Made by a program: the position numbers and the translations under genes. From assembly GCA_051024685.1 (NCBI GenBank), contig JAZHPA010000025.1, forward strand, positions 1 through 38,303: a stretch of DNA of 38,303 bases, written 5' to 3'. The first letter of the stretch is position 1. Each line of letters starts with the position of its first letter. The stretch comes from UBA12545 sp051024685. GTDB taxonomy: Bacteria; Bacillota; DSM-521; Neomoorellales; Neomoorellaceae. Under the pieces are notes generated by a model. The model had not been told where the DNA came from, made no database searches, and saw only the letters and a list, made by a program, of their open reading frames with translations. Below, one piece after another: positions 1 through 7,974 of the stretch.

Positions 1-1
1 C

Positions 2-124
2 ATCCAGCACCACGAAAATGGCCTAAAAACGAAGAAAAGGAGCGTCACCGAAATTCTACGAGCTATGGGACATCACCCTTTTATTGACGGCAGGAATAGG
101 TACTCCTACCGGGTAGACTCTTAA
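2..124 (+). CDS. Possible 3' end of an unidentified gene cut by the window edge
   Basis: An open frame enters from the left edge and ends at TAA 122-124, giving about 40 residues with a C-terminus ending in RNRYSYRVDS. It has no recognisable domain. A second plus-strand frame over the same bases, with a TAG at 114-116 and continuing to about 266, also looks protein-like, so the true frame is unsure. It may be a decayed gene. No function is assigned. Confidence 0.22.
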   Translation: MQHHENGLKTKKRSVTEILRAMGHHPFIDGRNRYSYRVDS

Positions 125-266
125 GAACATAGTAGAAGGAGTGTTAAGTTTAGTGGGACTTGCCCTTTCGGTCATGGAGGAGTTGTTTCGCCTGGCGACC
201 AGGAAACGCCAGCCAGTGGCCCGGGTGATCGAAGAAGTGCAGGTTTTTGCTCCCCAGGCGGCGTCT

Positions 267-554
267 TCATTTACTGGCAAAAGAATGAACCGCATGGCAA
301 AGCATCCTTTCCAGCCGTATCCTTTCCAGGACGCGGTTTACAAATCCTTCAGGGAGGGGAACTGGTTCGATAAATGCGGTAATTGCTTCAATGAAATCAT
401 CACTCCAGATATCTTCACTTGCAATTAGCAGGTATCTGGCAATCTGGGAAAACAGTTGCTCCTCGGGACAGTCGCCGGGAAGGATGGAATTGGCTGCAAG
501 CTCGTTTTCCATCTGGAGTAGTTCTGCTCTCAGCTCTTCCAGGATTCGCGACAC
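267..554 (-). CDS. Small protein of unknown function at the end of the dnaE2 operon
   Basis: This is a 95-residue protein starting with GTG at 554, preceded by GGGGGAG six bases upstream, which supports a real gene. It is leucine- and glutamate-rich and predicted mainly helical. The N-terminal half is amphipathic (residues 1-25) and the middle is acidic. The stretch LPEGFVNRVLERIRLER near residue 68 resembles the linker helix seen in small anti-sigma-like proteins, but there is no HxxxCxxC zinc motif, so that identity is not claimed. It lies 65 bases after the dnaE2 stop on the same strand and is probably the last gene of that operon. Confidence 0.55.
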   Translation of the reverse strand: MSRILEELRAELLQMENELAANSILPGDCPEEQLFSQIARYLLIASEDIWSDDFIEAITAFIEPVPLPEGFVNRVLERIRLERMLCHAVHSFASK

Positions 555-619
555 CTGGATCTCCCCCTTTGAGAATTAATGTTTTTGGTCTTCATCTTTA
601 TATACGAAGGGGCGTTCCA

Positions 620-3600
620 CTAGGAGCCGTTTTTGTTTTCTCTGCAGGGAATAAGCTCCGCCATCTTATATGCCACCAGGGTCGGTCCCCCTCCCCTGCG
701 CTGGATGACGCCTACCACTCTGAGTGGGGCCACCTCCGGCCCAAACAGGAGGTGACCGTAGCGCTGATACACGTCTTCGAAGACGGTAACGTCTAGGAGG
801 CCCGTTTCATCTTCCAGAGAAAGAAACACCACAGTTTTGCCGCTCCTGGTAGGCGGTCTGTGCGGCCTCACGGGCAGGCCAGCCACTTTAACTTGCCTTC
901 CGTCCGGTATTTTTAATGCCTCTTCTGCGGTAATATATCCTGCTTTGGACAGCTTTTCCCGCCAGAAGCTCATAAAGTGCCGCTCTATGTCCATCTCCAG
1001 CACCCGGTATTCCAGAACATGTTTTTCTTCCGGGGAAAAATCTTCGATCCCCAAAGGGGGCCCCAGGTTTAACGAAGCCTGGAGGGAAGAATTCCGGAGT
1101 ACTTCTGGCAGCCAGGCCAAGAGGGCCTTCCGGTTGGGATGCAGGGTGTCAAAAGCGCCGCAAAGAATAAGGTTTTCCAGAGTATTTTTTTCCGTGCGGG
1201 TTCTCAGGTAAAAATCCAAAAGAGAAGAGAAGGGAACCGAACGGCGCGCTTCTAATATTCTGGCCAGGGTTTCTTTCCGCATTCCCTTGACCCGGCTTAA
1301 GGGAATACGTATAGCTTTACCTTCCTCTACGGTAAACCTGTCTCCGCTTACATTTACGTCCGGCGGCAGAAACTTTATCCCCCGGGTGCGGGCCTCATTG
1401 GCCAGAGTTGCCGGGGAATAATATCCCATGGGCTGGCAGTTTAAAAGGGAGACAAAAAAGTACGCCGGATAATGGGCAGAAAGGTAAGCGGTCCAGTAGG
1501 CGGTGGTGGCGAAGGCCGCCGCGTGGGCCTCGCAGAAGCCGTAGGAGGCATACCCTTCCAGGCAGGAAAAGATATCCCGGGCCGTCTTTTCATCGATACC
1601 CCTGGCTACGGCCCGCCGCACGAATTTTTCCCCTATTTCTCGCATCTCCTCCAGCGACCGCCCATGGGTCATGAGCCTTCGCAAACGATCCGCCTCTCCG
1701 GGCGTGAAGCCCGCGACCTCGCTGGCGATGGCTATGACCTGTTCCTGGAAGAGGACCACGCCGTAGGTCTTTTCCAGTACCGGTTGGAGGGAGGGGTGAA
1801 GGTGGGAGACCGGCTCAAGGCCCTGACGACGGGCGATGAAAGGCTCCACCATATTTCCCTTTATGGGTCCCGGCCGTATTAAGGCCAGGCTGGCTACGAC
1901 ATCCTCTATATTACTGGCCTTGAGCCTGGTCTGGAGGGCCCTCTGGGCCGGGCTCTCCAGCTGGAAGACACCCACCGTCCGGCCGGTGTTGAGGAGGTGG
2001 TAGGTAGCCCGGTCGGCCAGGGGTATCTTTTCATAGGCGAAGTCCTGTTCGGCTTTAGAAATCTCTGCAGCAGCATCTTCCAGCATGCTCAGCGCTTTGA
2101 GCGAAAGCAAGTCTATTTTTACCAAGCTGAGATTTTCAACATCATCACGGTCGAACTGGCAAATTTTTATTCCCTTGGCCGCTAGTTGCAGCGGGGAAAT
2201 GTCCACCACTGGGCAGCTGGTAACCACCAGGCCGCCCAGGTGGGTGCCCAGGTGGCGGGGAAGCCCTGCGATGCGGCCGCAGAAATGGAACAACCGCTGA
2301 TACTTTTCGTGCTTCCAGGGACCGCGGCGGAGTTCCGGAAACCGGTCCAGGGCCTGGGGTATCTGGTCGGCCGGGATATGGGGCATGCTTTTGGCCAGGA
2401 CATCAATTTCTTCCTGGGGGTAGCCGAACACTTTGCCGAGATCTCTCACAGCCGACCGGGCCTGGTAGGTTATGTAAGTGGCCACAGCAGCTATGTGGTC
2501 ATCACCGTACTTTCTGTACACGTAATCTGCTATCCTGTCACGGTAACGAGAGTCGAAGTCGATATCGATATCGGGTTTTTCGGCGCGCTCAAGGCTCATG
2601 AAGCGTTCGAAGGCTAACTGCCTGCTGATGGGGTCCACTTCCGTGAGCCCCAGGCAGTAGGCCACGGCGCTGGCCCCGGCCGAGCCCCGCCCCACACAGC
2701 GTATTCCCTGAGAACGGGCGTAGTTCACGATGTCCCAGGTGATCAGGAAGTAGTCGGCGAAGCCCAGGCGGGATATGACTGCCAGCTCTTTTTGCAGCCT
2801 GTCTTCAATCTCCGGCGCAAGGCGGACGTAGCGCTCCCGGGCTCCCCTGTAGACCAGATACCGCAGGAAAGAGTCGGCGGTCCGGCCGGGCGGCAGGGGA
2901 AATCTGGGAAGTAACTCTCGCCTCCCATCGAAAACGGGCTGGCATATTTCGGCTATATGAAGGGTGTTGTGCAGGGCTTGAGGGCAGAAGGAGAAGAGCC
3001 CTGCCATTTCCTGGGGGGTTTTCAGGTGATTCTCATCGTTTAGCGCCCTTTGGGGGTGGGCATCTTCCAGGGTTATCCCCAGGCGGGCGCAGGTGAGGAC
3101 ATCGTGGACGGGGAAATCGTCCCTTTGGACATAGTGGACATTATTCGTGGCCACTACGGGTATACCCAGGGTTTCTCCAAGTTCAACCAGCGCCCGGTTC
3201 AGGGCCTGATTGCCGGGGAGCAGGGTATCCTGGAGTTCCAGGTAAAAAAAGTTACGCCATAAGGACTTATACCGCAGGGCGGCTTCCCGGGCGGCCGCGT
3301 ATTCCCTTTCCAGGATGAGGGACGGCACCTCCCCCTTCCGGCATCCGGAAAGGGCTATTAGGCCTTCGTGATATTCCTCCAGGTCGGACCACGAACACCG
3401 GGGATTGCCCCGGGGATGAGAAAGATGGGCGCAGGTGAGGAGGCGGCACAAGTTGGCATATCCCTGCGGGCCCGTAGCGATAAGGGTCAGGTGGTGGCCG
3501 CCCTCCAGAACCACTTCCGCTCCCTGGATGGGCTTGATCCCTACTTGCATGGCGGCGCGGTAAAAGCGCGGGGCACCAGAAATATTGGAATGGTCTGTGA

Positions 3601-3721
3601 GGGCCAGGGCGGGCATCCCCATCTCGGCGGCCCGCTTCACCAAAGCTTCCGGAAAAGAAGCCCCGTCGAGAAAGGAGAAACAGGAATGGACGTGCAGGTG
3701 CACAAAATCGGCCCTGCCCAT
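620..3721 (-). CDS. dnaE2: DNA polymerase III alpha subunit, error-prone DnaE2/ImuC type
   Basis: This 1033-residue C-family DNA polymerase would extend past or across damaged template during the SOS response. The PHP domain begins at the N-terminus with LHVHSCFSFLDG. The palm carries PDIDIDF, which supplies the catalytic aspartates, then the fingers and tandem HhH region, and near the C-terminus an OB fold (KTVVFLSLEDETG). The start is ATG 3721, with GGAAGGGAG eight bases upstream; a longer reading would run into the gene before it. The length is shorter than replicative Firmicute DnaE (about 1100-1160 residues) and typical of DnaE2. It lies 17 bases behind the DUF6504 gene in an operon with an ImuB-like fragment, which supports a mutasome role over replication. 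Catalytic motifs look intact. Confidence 0.92.
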   Translation of the reverse strand: MGRADFVHLHVHSCFSFLDGASFPEALVKRAAEMGMPALALTDHSNISGAPRFYRAAMQVGIKPIQGAEVVLEGGHHLTLIATGPQGYANLCRLLTCAHLSHPRGNPRCSWSDLEEYHEGLIALSGCRKGEVPSLILEREYAAAREAALRYKSLWRNFFYLELQDTLLPGNQALNRALVELGETLGIPVVATNNVHYVQRDDFPVHDVLTCARLGITLEDAHPQRALNDENHLKTPQEMAGLFSFCPQALHNTLHIAEICQPVFDGRRELLPRFPLPPGRTADSFLRYLVYRGARERYVRLAPEIEDRLQKELAVISRLGFADYFLITWDIVNYARSQGIRCVGRGSAGASAVAYCLGLTEVDPISRQLAFERFMSLERAEKPDIDIDFDSRYRDRIADYVYRKYGDDHIAAVATYITYQARSAVRDLGKVFGYPQEEIDVLAKSMPHIPADQIPQALDRFPELRRGPWKHEKYQRLFHFCGRIAGLPRHLGTHLGGLVVTSCPVVDISPLQLAAKGIKICQFDRDDVENLSLVKIDLLSLKALSMLEDAAAEISKAEQDFAYEKIPLADRATYHLLNTGRTVGVFQLESPAQRALQTRLKASNIEDVVASLALIRPGPIKGNMVEPFIARRQGLEPVSHLHPSLQPVLEKTYGVVLFQEQVIAIASEVAGFTPGEADRLRRLMTHGRSLEEMREIGEKFVRRAVARGIDEKTARDIFSCLEGYASYGFCEAHAAAFATTAYWTAYLSAHYPAYFFVSLLNCQPMGYYSPATLANEARTRGIKFLPPDVNVSGDRFTVEEGKAIRIPLSRVKGMRKETLARILEARRSVPFSSLLDFYLRTRTEKNTLENLILCGAFDTLHPNRKALLAWLPEVLRNSSLQASLNLGPPLGIEDFSPEEKHVLEYRVLEMDIERHFMSFWREKLSKAGYITAEEALKIPDGRQVKVAGLPVRPHRPPTRSGKTVVFLSLEDETGLLDVTVFEDVYQRYGHLLFGPEVAPLRVVGVIQRRGGGPTLVAYKMAELIPCRENKNGS

Positions 3722-3738
3722 ATAAATAACTCCCTTCC

Positions 3739-3969
3739 TCAATCGTACCGGCGGTACAGAAACCATTCGCCGCTCTTGAGGTCGCGGTAGACCTCCCACA
3801 CTCCATTCCCCGCCAGGAGCCTGGCGAATAATTTCGGCGTATCGCCCTTCCACCATTCTCCCGTGTCCTTCCACCTGTCCAGCACGGCCTGGACCGTATA
3901 CCACTTACCCTGCCAGTAAAAGCGCGGCGTCCCTTTTTTATTCCATTCTACCCGTAGCTTTGGGTCCAT
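3739..3969 (-). CDS. DUF6504 family protein of the ImuB/DnaE2 cassette
   Basis: This is a 76-residue protein rich in aromatic residues and tryptophan: FYWQGKWYTVQAVLDRWKD, then GEWWKG, and a C-terminus WFLYRRYD. This pattern matches the small DUF6504 proteins commonly found beside imuB and dnaE2; the molecular function is not known to me. The start is ATG 3969 with GGAGG ten bases upstream, inside the 3' end of the ImuB-like gene (32-base overlap), so the two are probably translationally coupled. The dnaE2 start follows 17 bases after its stop. Confidence 0.75.
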   Translation of the reverse strand: MDPKLRVEWNKKGTPRFYWQGKWYTVQAVLDRWKDTGEWWKGDTPKLFARLLAGNGVWEVYRDLKSGEWFLYRRYD

Positions 3970-4447
3970 CGGTGTATCGCCTCCACGGATCATAGAAGGC
4001 AAGCATAACTTCCCTGCGGGTAGGGGCCAGGGCAGAGCCGGCCACAACGGTCCCTTGGTGAACCCTGGAGGCTGCGGCCAGCGCTTCCCGGAGCCGGCCT
4101 ACTTTTTCGGGGTCTTTACCGCCGAAGAATGTCAGCTGGCTTGCAGGGGTGCGGCTGAGCCAGTCCAGGGTGACGGTTATTTTTTCGACCGGAGACGCGA
4201 TCCGGAGGTCGTCTACAATCCGCTTCAGGTGAAAGTACAGGCTTTGGGGGGTCTGGGTCCGAGAGAACTGGCGCGTAACGGAAAGGCTATCGCCCTCAAG
4301 ATCCAGGCGCACGCAGAGGTACTGCCATACGATCCCCTGCTTTTCCAACCATGCAGACATGCGCCTTGCAAGGAGGCGACAGGCGGAAAGAAGGCCTTCG
4401 CGGGAAAAGGCTTTTCCCAGGTAGATGTCGGCACTTATGGCCTTCAC
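3938..4447 (-). CDS. Stand-alone Y-family polymerase little-finger domain (ImuB C-terminal-like)
   Basis: The product is 169 residues from GTG 4447, with GGAGGG seven bases upstream. The pattern fits the little-finger (IMS_C) domain of ImuB/DinB proteins: alternating beta strands with a helix around residues 18-36 and PTSL-like strand-helix elements at 63-80. A QLTFF motif at 104-108 resembles a beta-clamp-binding QLxLF motif. The C-terminal MLAFYDPWR also recalls Y-family tails. A complete ImuB is about 400-500 residues, and the palm, fingers and thumb are all missing here. No upstream coding remnant is seen before the strong ribosome site, so this looks like a deliberate short gene and not a random truncation. 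It is first in the operon with DUF6504 and dnaE2. The suggested role, recruiting DnaE2 to the clamp, is inference. Confidence 0.62.
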   Translation of the reverse strand: MKAISADIYLGKAFSREGLLSACRLLARRMSAWLEKQGIVWQYLCVRLDLEGDSLSVTRQFSRTQTPQSLYFHLKRIVDDLRIASPVEKITVTLDWLSRTPASQLTFFGGKDPEKVGRLREALAAASRVHQGTVVAGSALAPTRREVMLAFYDPWRRYTDGPKATGRME

Positions 4448-4491
4448 AACGATTCCCTCCGAGAAATTAAAGATGAATTTAAAATAAATTA

Positions 4492-4520
4492 TTTCCACGA
4501 CGCGTGTAATAATGTATAAT
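4492..4520 (+). promoter_or_regulatory. Sigma-A-type promoter of the LexA-like gene
   Basis: The -35 box TTTCCA (4492-4497) and -10 box TATAAT (4515-4520) are separated by 17 bases. Transcription would start near 4527 and read rightward into the repressor gene. The -10 box sits between the arms of a GTGTA/TACAC inverted repeat, consistent with autorepression. Confidence 0.55.
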
Positions 4521-4529
4521 CAAGTACAC
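4504..4529. promoter_or_regulatory. Candidate second operator around the rightward -10 box
   Basis: GTGTA at 4504-4508 and TACAC at 4525-4529 are the same half-site pair as the stronger palindrome at 4570-4588, here spaced 16 bases apart and flanking TATAAT. The wider spacing makes it a weaker candidate. Confidence 0.35.
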
Positions 4530-4567
4530 AGTTAAATTTTATAGCCGATAAGATTGAGGCAAAAACA

Positions 4568-4596
4568 AGTTTACACTAATTGTGTAAATACGTCAA
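4568..4596 (-). promoter_or_regulatory. Promoter of the ImuB-like/DUF6504/dnaE2 operon
   Basis: On the minus strand, TTGACG (4596-4591) and TAAACT (4573-4568) are separated by exactly 17 bases, reading leftward into the mutasome operon. The palindrome 4570-4588 covers the spacer and -10 box, so a bound repressor would block polymerase. This promoter faces the rightward one, and the two transcripts would overlap by about 40 bases. Confidence 0.6.
4570..4588. promoter_or_regulatory. Inverted-repeat operator, likely target of the LexA-like repressor
   Basis: TTTACACTAATTGTGTAAA is a perfect 7-base inverted repeat with a 5-base centre. It overlaps the leftward promoter and lies 20 bases upstream of the repressor start. 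It differs from the usual Firmicute LexA box (CGAAC-N4-GTTCG), which I do not see here; the repressor is the likely binder by proximity. Confidence 0.55.
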
Positions 4597-4607
4597 GGGG
4601 GAAGGTA

Positions 4608-5399
4608 TTGAGAGGGATGAGGAGAGACGCTGAAAAATCGCGTTTAGGTCGGTACCTGGCCGCCCGGAGGACGGCTGCCGGACTGTCCTTGGAGAAGCTG
4701 GCCTCCCTCATCGGCAGGGCTACCTCCACGGTGAACTCCTGGGAACAGGGGACGCGCAAGCCTTCACTGGAAGACATGGTGGTGCTCGCCCGGGTGTTCG
4801 ATACCGACGTGGAGGAGCTGATCCATTTGGCCGTTCCCACAGTGGCGGAAATTCAGGAGGAGCTCAAAAAGGCGCAGGCAGCAGGAGAACAAGCAGCCAA
4901 GAGGAAAATAACCTTCCTGCGGCAGTTCTTGGCCGCCAGGAAAGAATCCCAGAGGCGGAGGGCCCTGGAGGTTTTGCAACCCATAACGGCGGTGAAAAGA
5001 GTTCCCCTGGTCGGGAAGGTCCCCGCAGGCTACCCGAAGCTGGCCCTGGAAGAAGCAGGGGACTATACGGAGGTACTGGAGGGCGTCCCGGTGGACTACG
5101 CCTTGGTGGTCCACGGGGACAGCATGGTAGGCGCGGGGATCGACGATGGAGATATAGTATGGGTAAGAAAGCAGGCCGTAGTCAAACCTGGCGATACGGT
5201 TGTCGCTCTTCTTCAACGGGAAGAAGTCACCGTAAAGCACCTGGTGGAACAGGATGGGCGCTGGGTTCTCCGGGCAAACAACCCTCATAAAAAATATCCG
5301 GACATACCTCTGGGGCCCGAGGACGAAATAATCGGCGTGGTGGAGCGGATCGTAAAGAAGCCAGGCCCGCCGCCGCATACGGAAGAAAGGGTGATATAA
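4608..5399 (+). CDS. LexA-like XRE repressor with S24 self-cleavage domain
   Basis: The product is 263 residues. The N-terminal HTH_3 (XRE/Cro) domain covers residues 12-72, and the recognition-helix region reads RATSTVNSWEQG. A charged helical linker (78-122) leads to a C-terminal LexA/UmuD-type S24 domain (130-250). The latter has an Ala140-Gly141 cleavage site in GKVPAGYP, the nucleophile Ser172 in HGDSMV, and the general-base Lys210 in VTVKHL, so RecA-stimulated self-cleavage should be possible. The DNA-binding domain is phage-repressor-like, unlike the winged helix of true LexA. TTG 4608 is preferred as start because AAGGGGG lies six bases upstream; ATG 4617 is an alternative. It is divergent from, and presumably controls, the dnaE2 operon. 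Confidence 0.88.
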   Translation: MRGMRRDAEKSRLGRYLAARRTAAGLSLEKLASLIGRATSTVNSWEQGTRKPSLEDMVVLARVFDTDVEELIHLAVPTVAEIQEELKKAQAAGEQAAKRKITFLRQFLAARKESQRRRALEVLQPITAVKRVPLVGKVPAGYPKLALEEAGDYTEVLEGVPVDYALVVHGDSMVGAGIDDGDIVWVRKQAVVKPGDTVVALLQREEVTVKHLVEQDGRWVLRANNPHKKYPDIPLGPEDEIIGVVERIVKKPGPPPHTEERVI

Positions 5400-5798
5400 G
5401 TGGGCACTGTCGTCCCCTTTAGAGTCCATAAGTCAAAACGTAGTTTCAGAGATTCGTTAGCCTTTTGCAAGCAATGCGGGAGGATTGTCCGAAGTTATGA
5501 TCTGCACAATGTTGATGGGCGGCAGGTATGCAGAATCTGCTGGATAGACTGGTGCGAAGAGAATGGCCGGTACGAGGTGGGGTGCATTAACCCGGACGTG
5601 CTGGGATGCCCGTATCGAAAACCTTATGGTGCCGGAGAATTCCGGGCGCTTACGCCTGAGGAACTGGCCAGGGCGCACTGCTATCTTGGGCATCGCGAAT
5701 GCCGTGAAGAACAGGAAGAAGTGGCCACCGCCTTGGAAATGGTGCTGGCAGCCTGGGAAAAAGGCAGGGATCGTGGTGAGAACCGGAACGATCCCTGA
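5400..5798 (+). CDS. Cys-rich putative zinc-binding protein of unknown function
   Basis: The product is 132 residues, starting at GTG 5400 directly after the repressor TAA, so the two are probably translationally coupled. Two CxxC pairs (FCKQCGR near residue 23 and VCRICWIDWC near 43) suggest a zinc ribbon or treble clef. More Cys and His residues follow (CINPDVLGC, AHCYLGHREC). The C-terminal 30 residues are a charged helix. I recognise no family. Its position between a LexA-like repressor and a DUF72 gene suggests DNA-damage-linked expression, but this is inference. Confidence 0.7.
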   Translation: MGTVVPFRVHKSKRSFRDSLAFCKQCGRIVRSYDLHNVDGRQVCRICWIDWCEENGRYEVGCINPDVLGCPYRKPYGAGEFRALTPEELARAHCYLGHRECREEQEEVATALEMVLAAWEKGRDRGENRNDP

Positions 5799-6594
5799 GG
5801 AAGAAGCAAAGATTTACATCGGGACGTCCGGCTACAGTTACCGGGATTGGATAGGTCCTTTTTATCCAGCCGGCACCCGGCAGGACCAAATGCTTTCCTT
5901 TTATGCCGAAGAATTCTCCTTCACCGAAGTAAACTCTACCTTTTACCGCCTGCCTTCCGTTAAGATGTTCGAGGGGATGCTCAAAAAAGTGCCCGGGCAC
6001 TTCCTCTTCACCGTGAAGGCCTTCCAGGGTCTTACCCACCAGCGCGGGGAAACAGTGAAAGTGGAGGCAGCCAAGATGATAGAGGCTCTCAAGCCGCTTT
6101 CTGCCGAAGGAAGGCTGGGAGCGCTGGTGCTTCAATTCCCGTATTCGTTCAAGGCTACCAAGGATAACAGGGACTACCTGGAAGTACTACGCGATTTACT
6201 ACTGGACCTTCCCCTGGTAGTGGAATTCCGGCACTACAGCTGGCTAAACAGCGGGACCTGGTCAACGCTCCGCTCCCTTGGTATGGGATACGTTTGCGTA
6301 GACGCTCCGAAGCTAAGGGGCCTACCTGGTGGCGCGGTGCAGGCCACTTCGTCGGTTGCCTACGTGCGGTTCCACGGGCGGAATGCTGCTACCTGGTGGG
6401 AGCACGAAGAGGCGTGGCAACGCTACAATTACCTTTACGCGGAAAAGGAACTGGCGGAGTGGGTGCCCAGGGTTCGCTTTTTGGCTAGGAACTCTGAGCG
6501 AGTTTTTGTAGCCTTTAACAACCATTTTGGTGCCCAGGCAGTTTTCAACGCTCGCATGCTGAGAAGGCTCCTATCCAACATAGGGGGAGGATAA
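5776..6594 (+). CDS. DUF72 (YecE-like) TIM-barrel protein
   Basis: The product is 272 residues. DUF72 hallmarks are visible: IYIGTSGYSYRDWIGPFYP at the N-terminus, FTEVNSTFYRLP (residues about 50-60), FTVKAFQGLTH, VVEFRHYSW, AYVRFHGRNA and a C-terminal FVAFNNHFGAQAVFNA. The family folds as a TIM barrel; its biochemical role is unsettled, and links to nucleic-acid or Fe-S metabolism have been proposed. The start is GTG 5776 (AGGCAGGGA upstream), overlapping the preceding gene by 23 bases. Length is normal for the family. It is likely co-transcribed with the repressor. Confidence 0.88.
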   Translation: MRTGTIPEEEAKIYIGTSGYSYRDWIGPFYPAGTRQDQMLSFYAEEFSFTEVNSTFYRLPSVKMFEGMLKKVPGHFLFTVKAFQGLTHQRGETVKVEAAKMIEALKPLSAEGRLGALVLQFPYSFKATKDNRDYLEVLRDLLLDLPLVVEFRHYSWLNSGTWSTLRSLGMGYVCVDAPKLRGLPGGAVQATSSVAYVRFHGRNAATWWEHEEAWQRYNYLYAEKELAEWVPRVRFLARNSERVFVAFNNHFGAQAVFNARMLRRLLSNIGGG

Positions 6595-6742
6595 GCAATC
6601 CGCGGGTAGGAGGGTGGAGATTTAGTTTTTCTTTTCCGTGCATTTCTTTTCAGGGTGTTCCCAATAGTTTTTTTCGACAAATTTCCCATTGATTTTTGTC
6701 CTGTGATGTAGTTACTTAAAAATTGTTGAAACATAGAAGTTG

Positions 6743-6844
6743 ATGTACCTGAGCCAGAAGCTGGACAAGCTGGTGATCCAGATTACCGGGCGAAGCTACC
6801 GAGTTCAAAGGGGGGCGGCAGGCGGTGCCCGTACAGATAGGTAA
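6743..6844 (+). pseudogene. Possible C-terminal remnant of an IstB/DnaC-like ATPase
   Basis: A 33-codon frame contains KLDKLVIQITGRSYRVQ, resembling the extreme C-terminus of IstB-type helper ATPases of IS21 elements, which often end in a short GRSYR-like motif. There is no upstream ATPase domain and no clear ribosome site. The rest of 6595-6866 contains no convincing gene. The identity rests on a short motif only. Confidence 0.2.
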
Positions 6845-7585
6845 GGCCGGGGTAGGGGCCAGGGAAATGGCTAAGAAGCGGGCAATACGTGTCTGTTTGG
6901 CCATTATAGCCTTCATCGTGTTAGGTAGTATACTCACTTATATCGGGAACAGACTTTTGCGTTTCGATTCCTGGCTCGCTTATTTGGCGGGAATGCTGAT
7001 ACTAGGGTTAGGGATTGGTTTTCTAGTTGCAGTCATCAAAGCGTCGACAGGCAAAGACGGAAAGGAGATTAAGATAGGCATTACACGGGCGGTCAAGGGA
7101 GCAGGAGCCGAAGAAAAAGTTTCGGAAATCTTGGGAGAGCTGTCCAAGGAATACGCCATTTCCAACGACTTTCCCTGCCCCATGGGGAACATAGACCACA
7201 TCGTTGTGGGCCCTACGGGGGTATTCGTCATCGAGACGAAGAACCACTCCGGCGAGATAACCGTCTCATCAAAAGGGGAGCTGTTGCGGAATGGGAAGCC
7301 TCTGGAAAAGGATTTTTTCAAGCAGGTGCTGGGACAGTGCTTCTGGCTAAAAGAAAAGCTGTCCGGGCGGGGTGTATAAAAGTACCTTATATAAATTCGG
7401 TTGTGGTGTTTACACGGGCTTTCGTGAAGGTGTACCAACCGGTTAAGGGTGTGCAAATCATCAACAAGAAGTGGTTGCTTAACTGCATCACAGAGGCCAA
7501 AAGCAAGCTGAGCGAAGACGAACGCCACCAGGTTTTCTGGCACATCCTAGCGATAAAGTCCGAAGGAGGGAACACGGCCCGGTAA
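6825..7585 (+). pseudogene. NERD-domain membrane protein, frameshifted
   Basis: The first frame (184 residues to TAA 7377-7379) has two hydrophobic segments (about residues 22-43 and 51-70). A NERD nuclease-related domain follows, with IDHIVVGPTGVFVIETKN, which provides the conserved Asp and ExK. The domain breaks at LSGRGV; the missing C-terminal part (SVVVFTRAFVKV to the TAA near 7585) continues in the -1 frame from about 7373. One base change in the run GGGCGGGGTGTATAAAAG explains this. The start could be GTG 6825 (AAGGGGGG upstream) or ATG 6867. It is probably a recent pseudogene or a sequencing error; a programmed shift cannot be excluded. Confidence 0.65.
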
Positions 7586-7974
7586 AATATTTGTCTGGTT
7601 GCTTCGCTACCGCAGGTTGCTCACCATTGGGTGCGGTGGCCCCCGCACCGGACTTTGGAATCGCTAATGGTGCGAAAGATTAGCGAATACTTGTTTACTG
7701 CACGCATGTTCAGGCCTCACCGGCCACAGTTATCTAGGCGAAGCCGGAGCAGGAATTTCATTTTCCATGGAGAACTTTCCCTTAAAAGCGACGGAAACTG
7801 GAGAAACTGAGTCACTTAAAGTTCCTATACAGGTTATAACCAGGCTCCTAGCGGGTGAGGGCAAGCCCAGGTTAGGCAGGAAACCTACCTACGCTGGTCG
7901 ATGCCGAACCTGCCCCCTATATCGAGCGAGGAGTGAAACCTTATAGAGGCGTTTAATGCGGGGGGGAGGAAGGG
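7586..7974. other. Intergenic region with tandem hairpins
   Basis: No gene is seen in this 389-base stretch. It contains two perfect stem-loops in a row: GGTGCGG/CCGCACC (7630-7649, 6-base loop) and TCGCTAAT/ATTAGCGA (7661-7686, 10-base loop). The second loop contains GGTGC, which could pair with the GCACC arm of the first stem. Neither is followed by a T-run, so they do not look like terminators. Confidence 0.4.

Noticed and set aside
1472..1882. Plus-strand open frame inside dnaE2
   Set aside because: Lies opposite conserved polymerase motifs and has no homology; a shadow.
3739..3904. N-terminal extension of dnaE2 up to 3904
   Set aside because: It overlaps the DUF6504 gene, and ATG 3721 has a proper ribosome site just before the HVHS motif.
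4764..5429. 221-residue minus-strand frame over the repressor gene
   Set aside because: Antisense to the HTH and S24 motifs; composition not protein-like.
7800..7960. Riboswitch (T-box, SAM, cobalamin) upstream of the thermonuclease
   Set aside because: None of the conserved core sequences of these classes could be matched.
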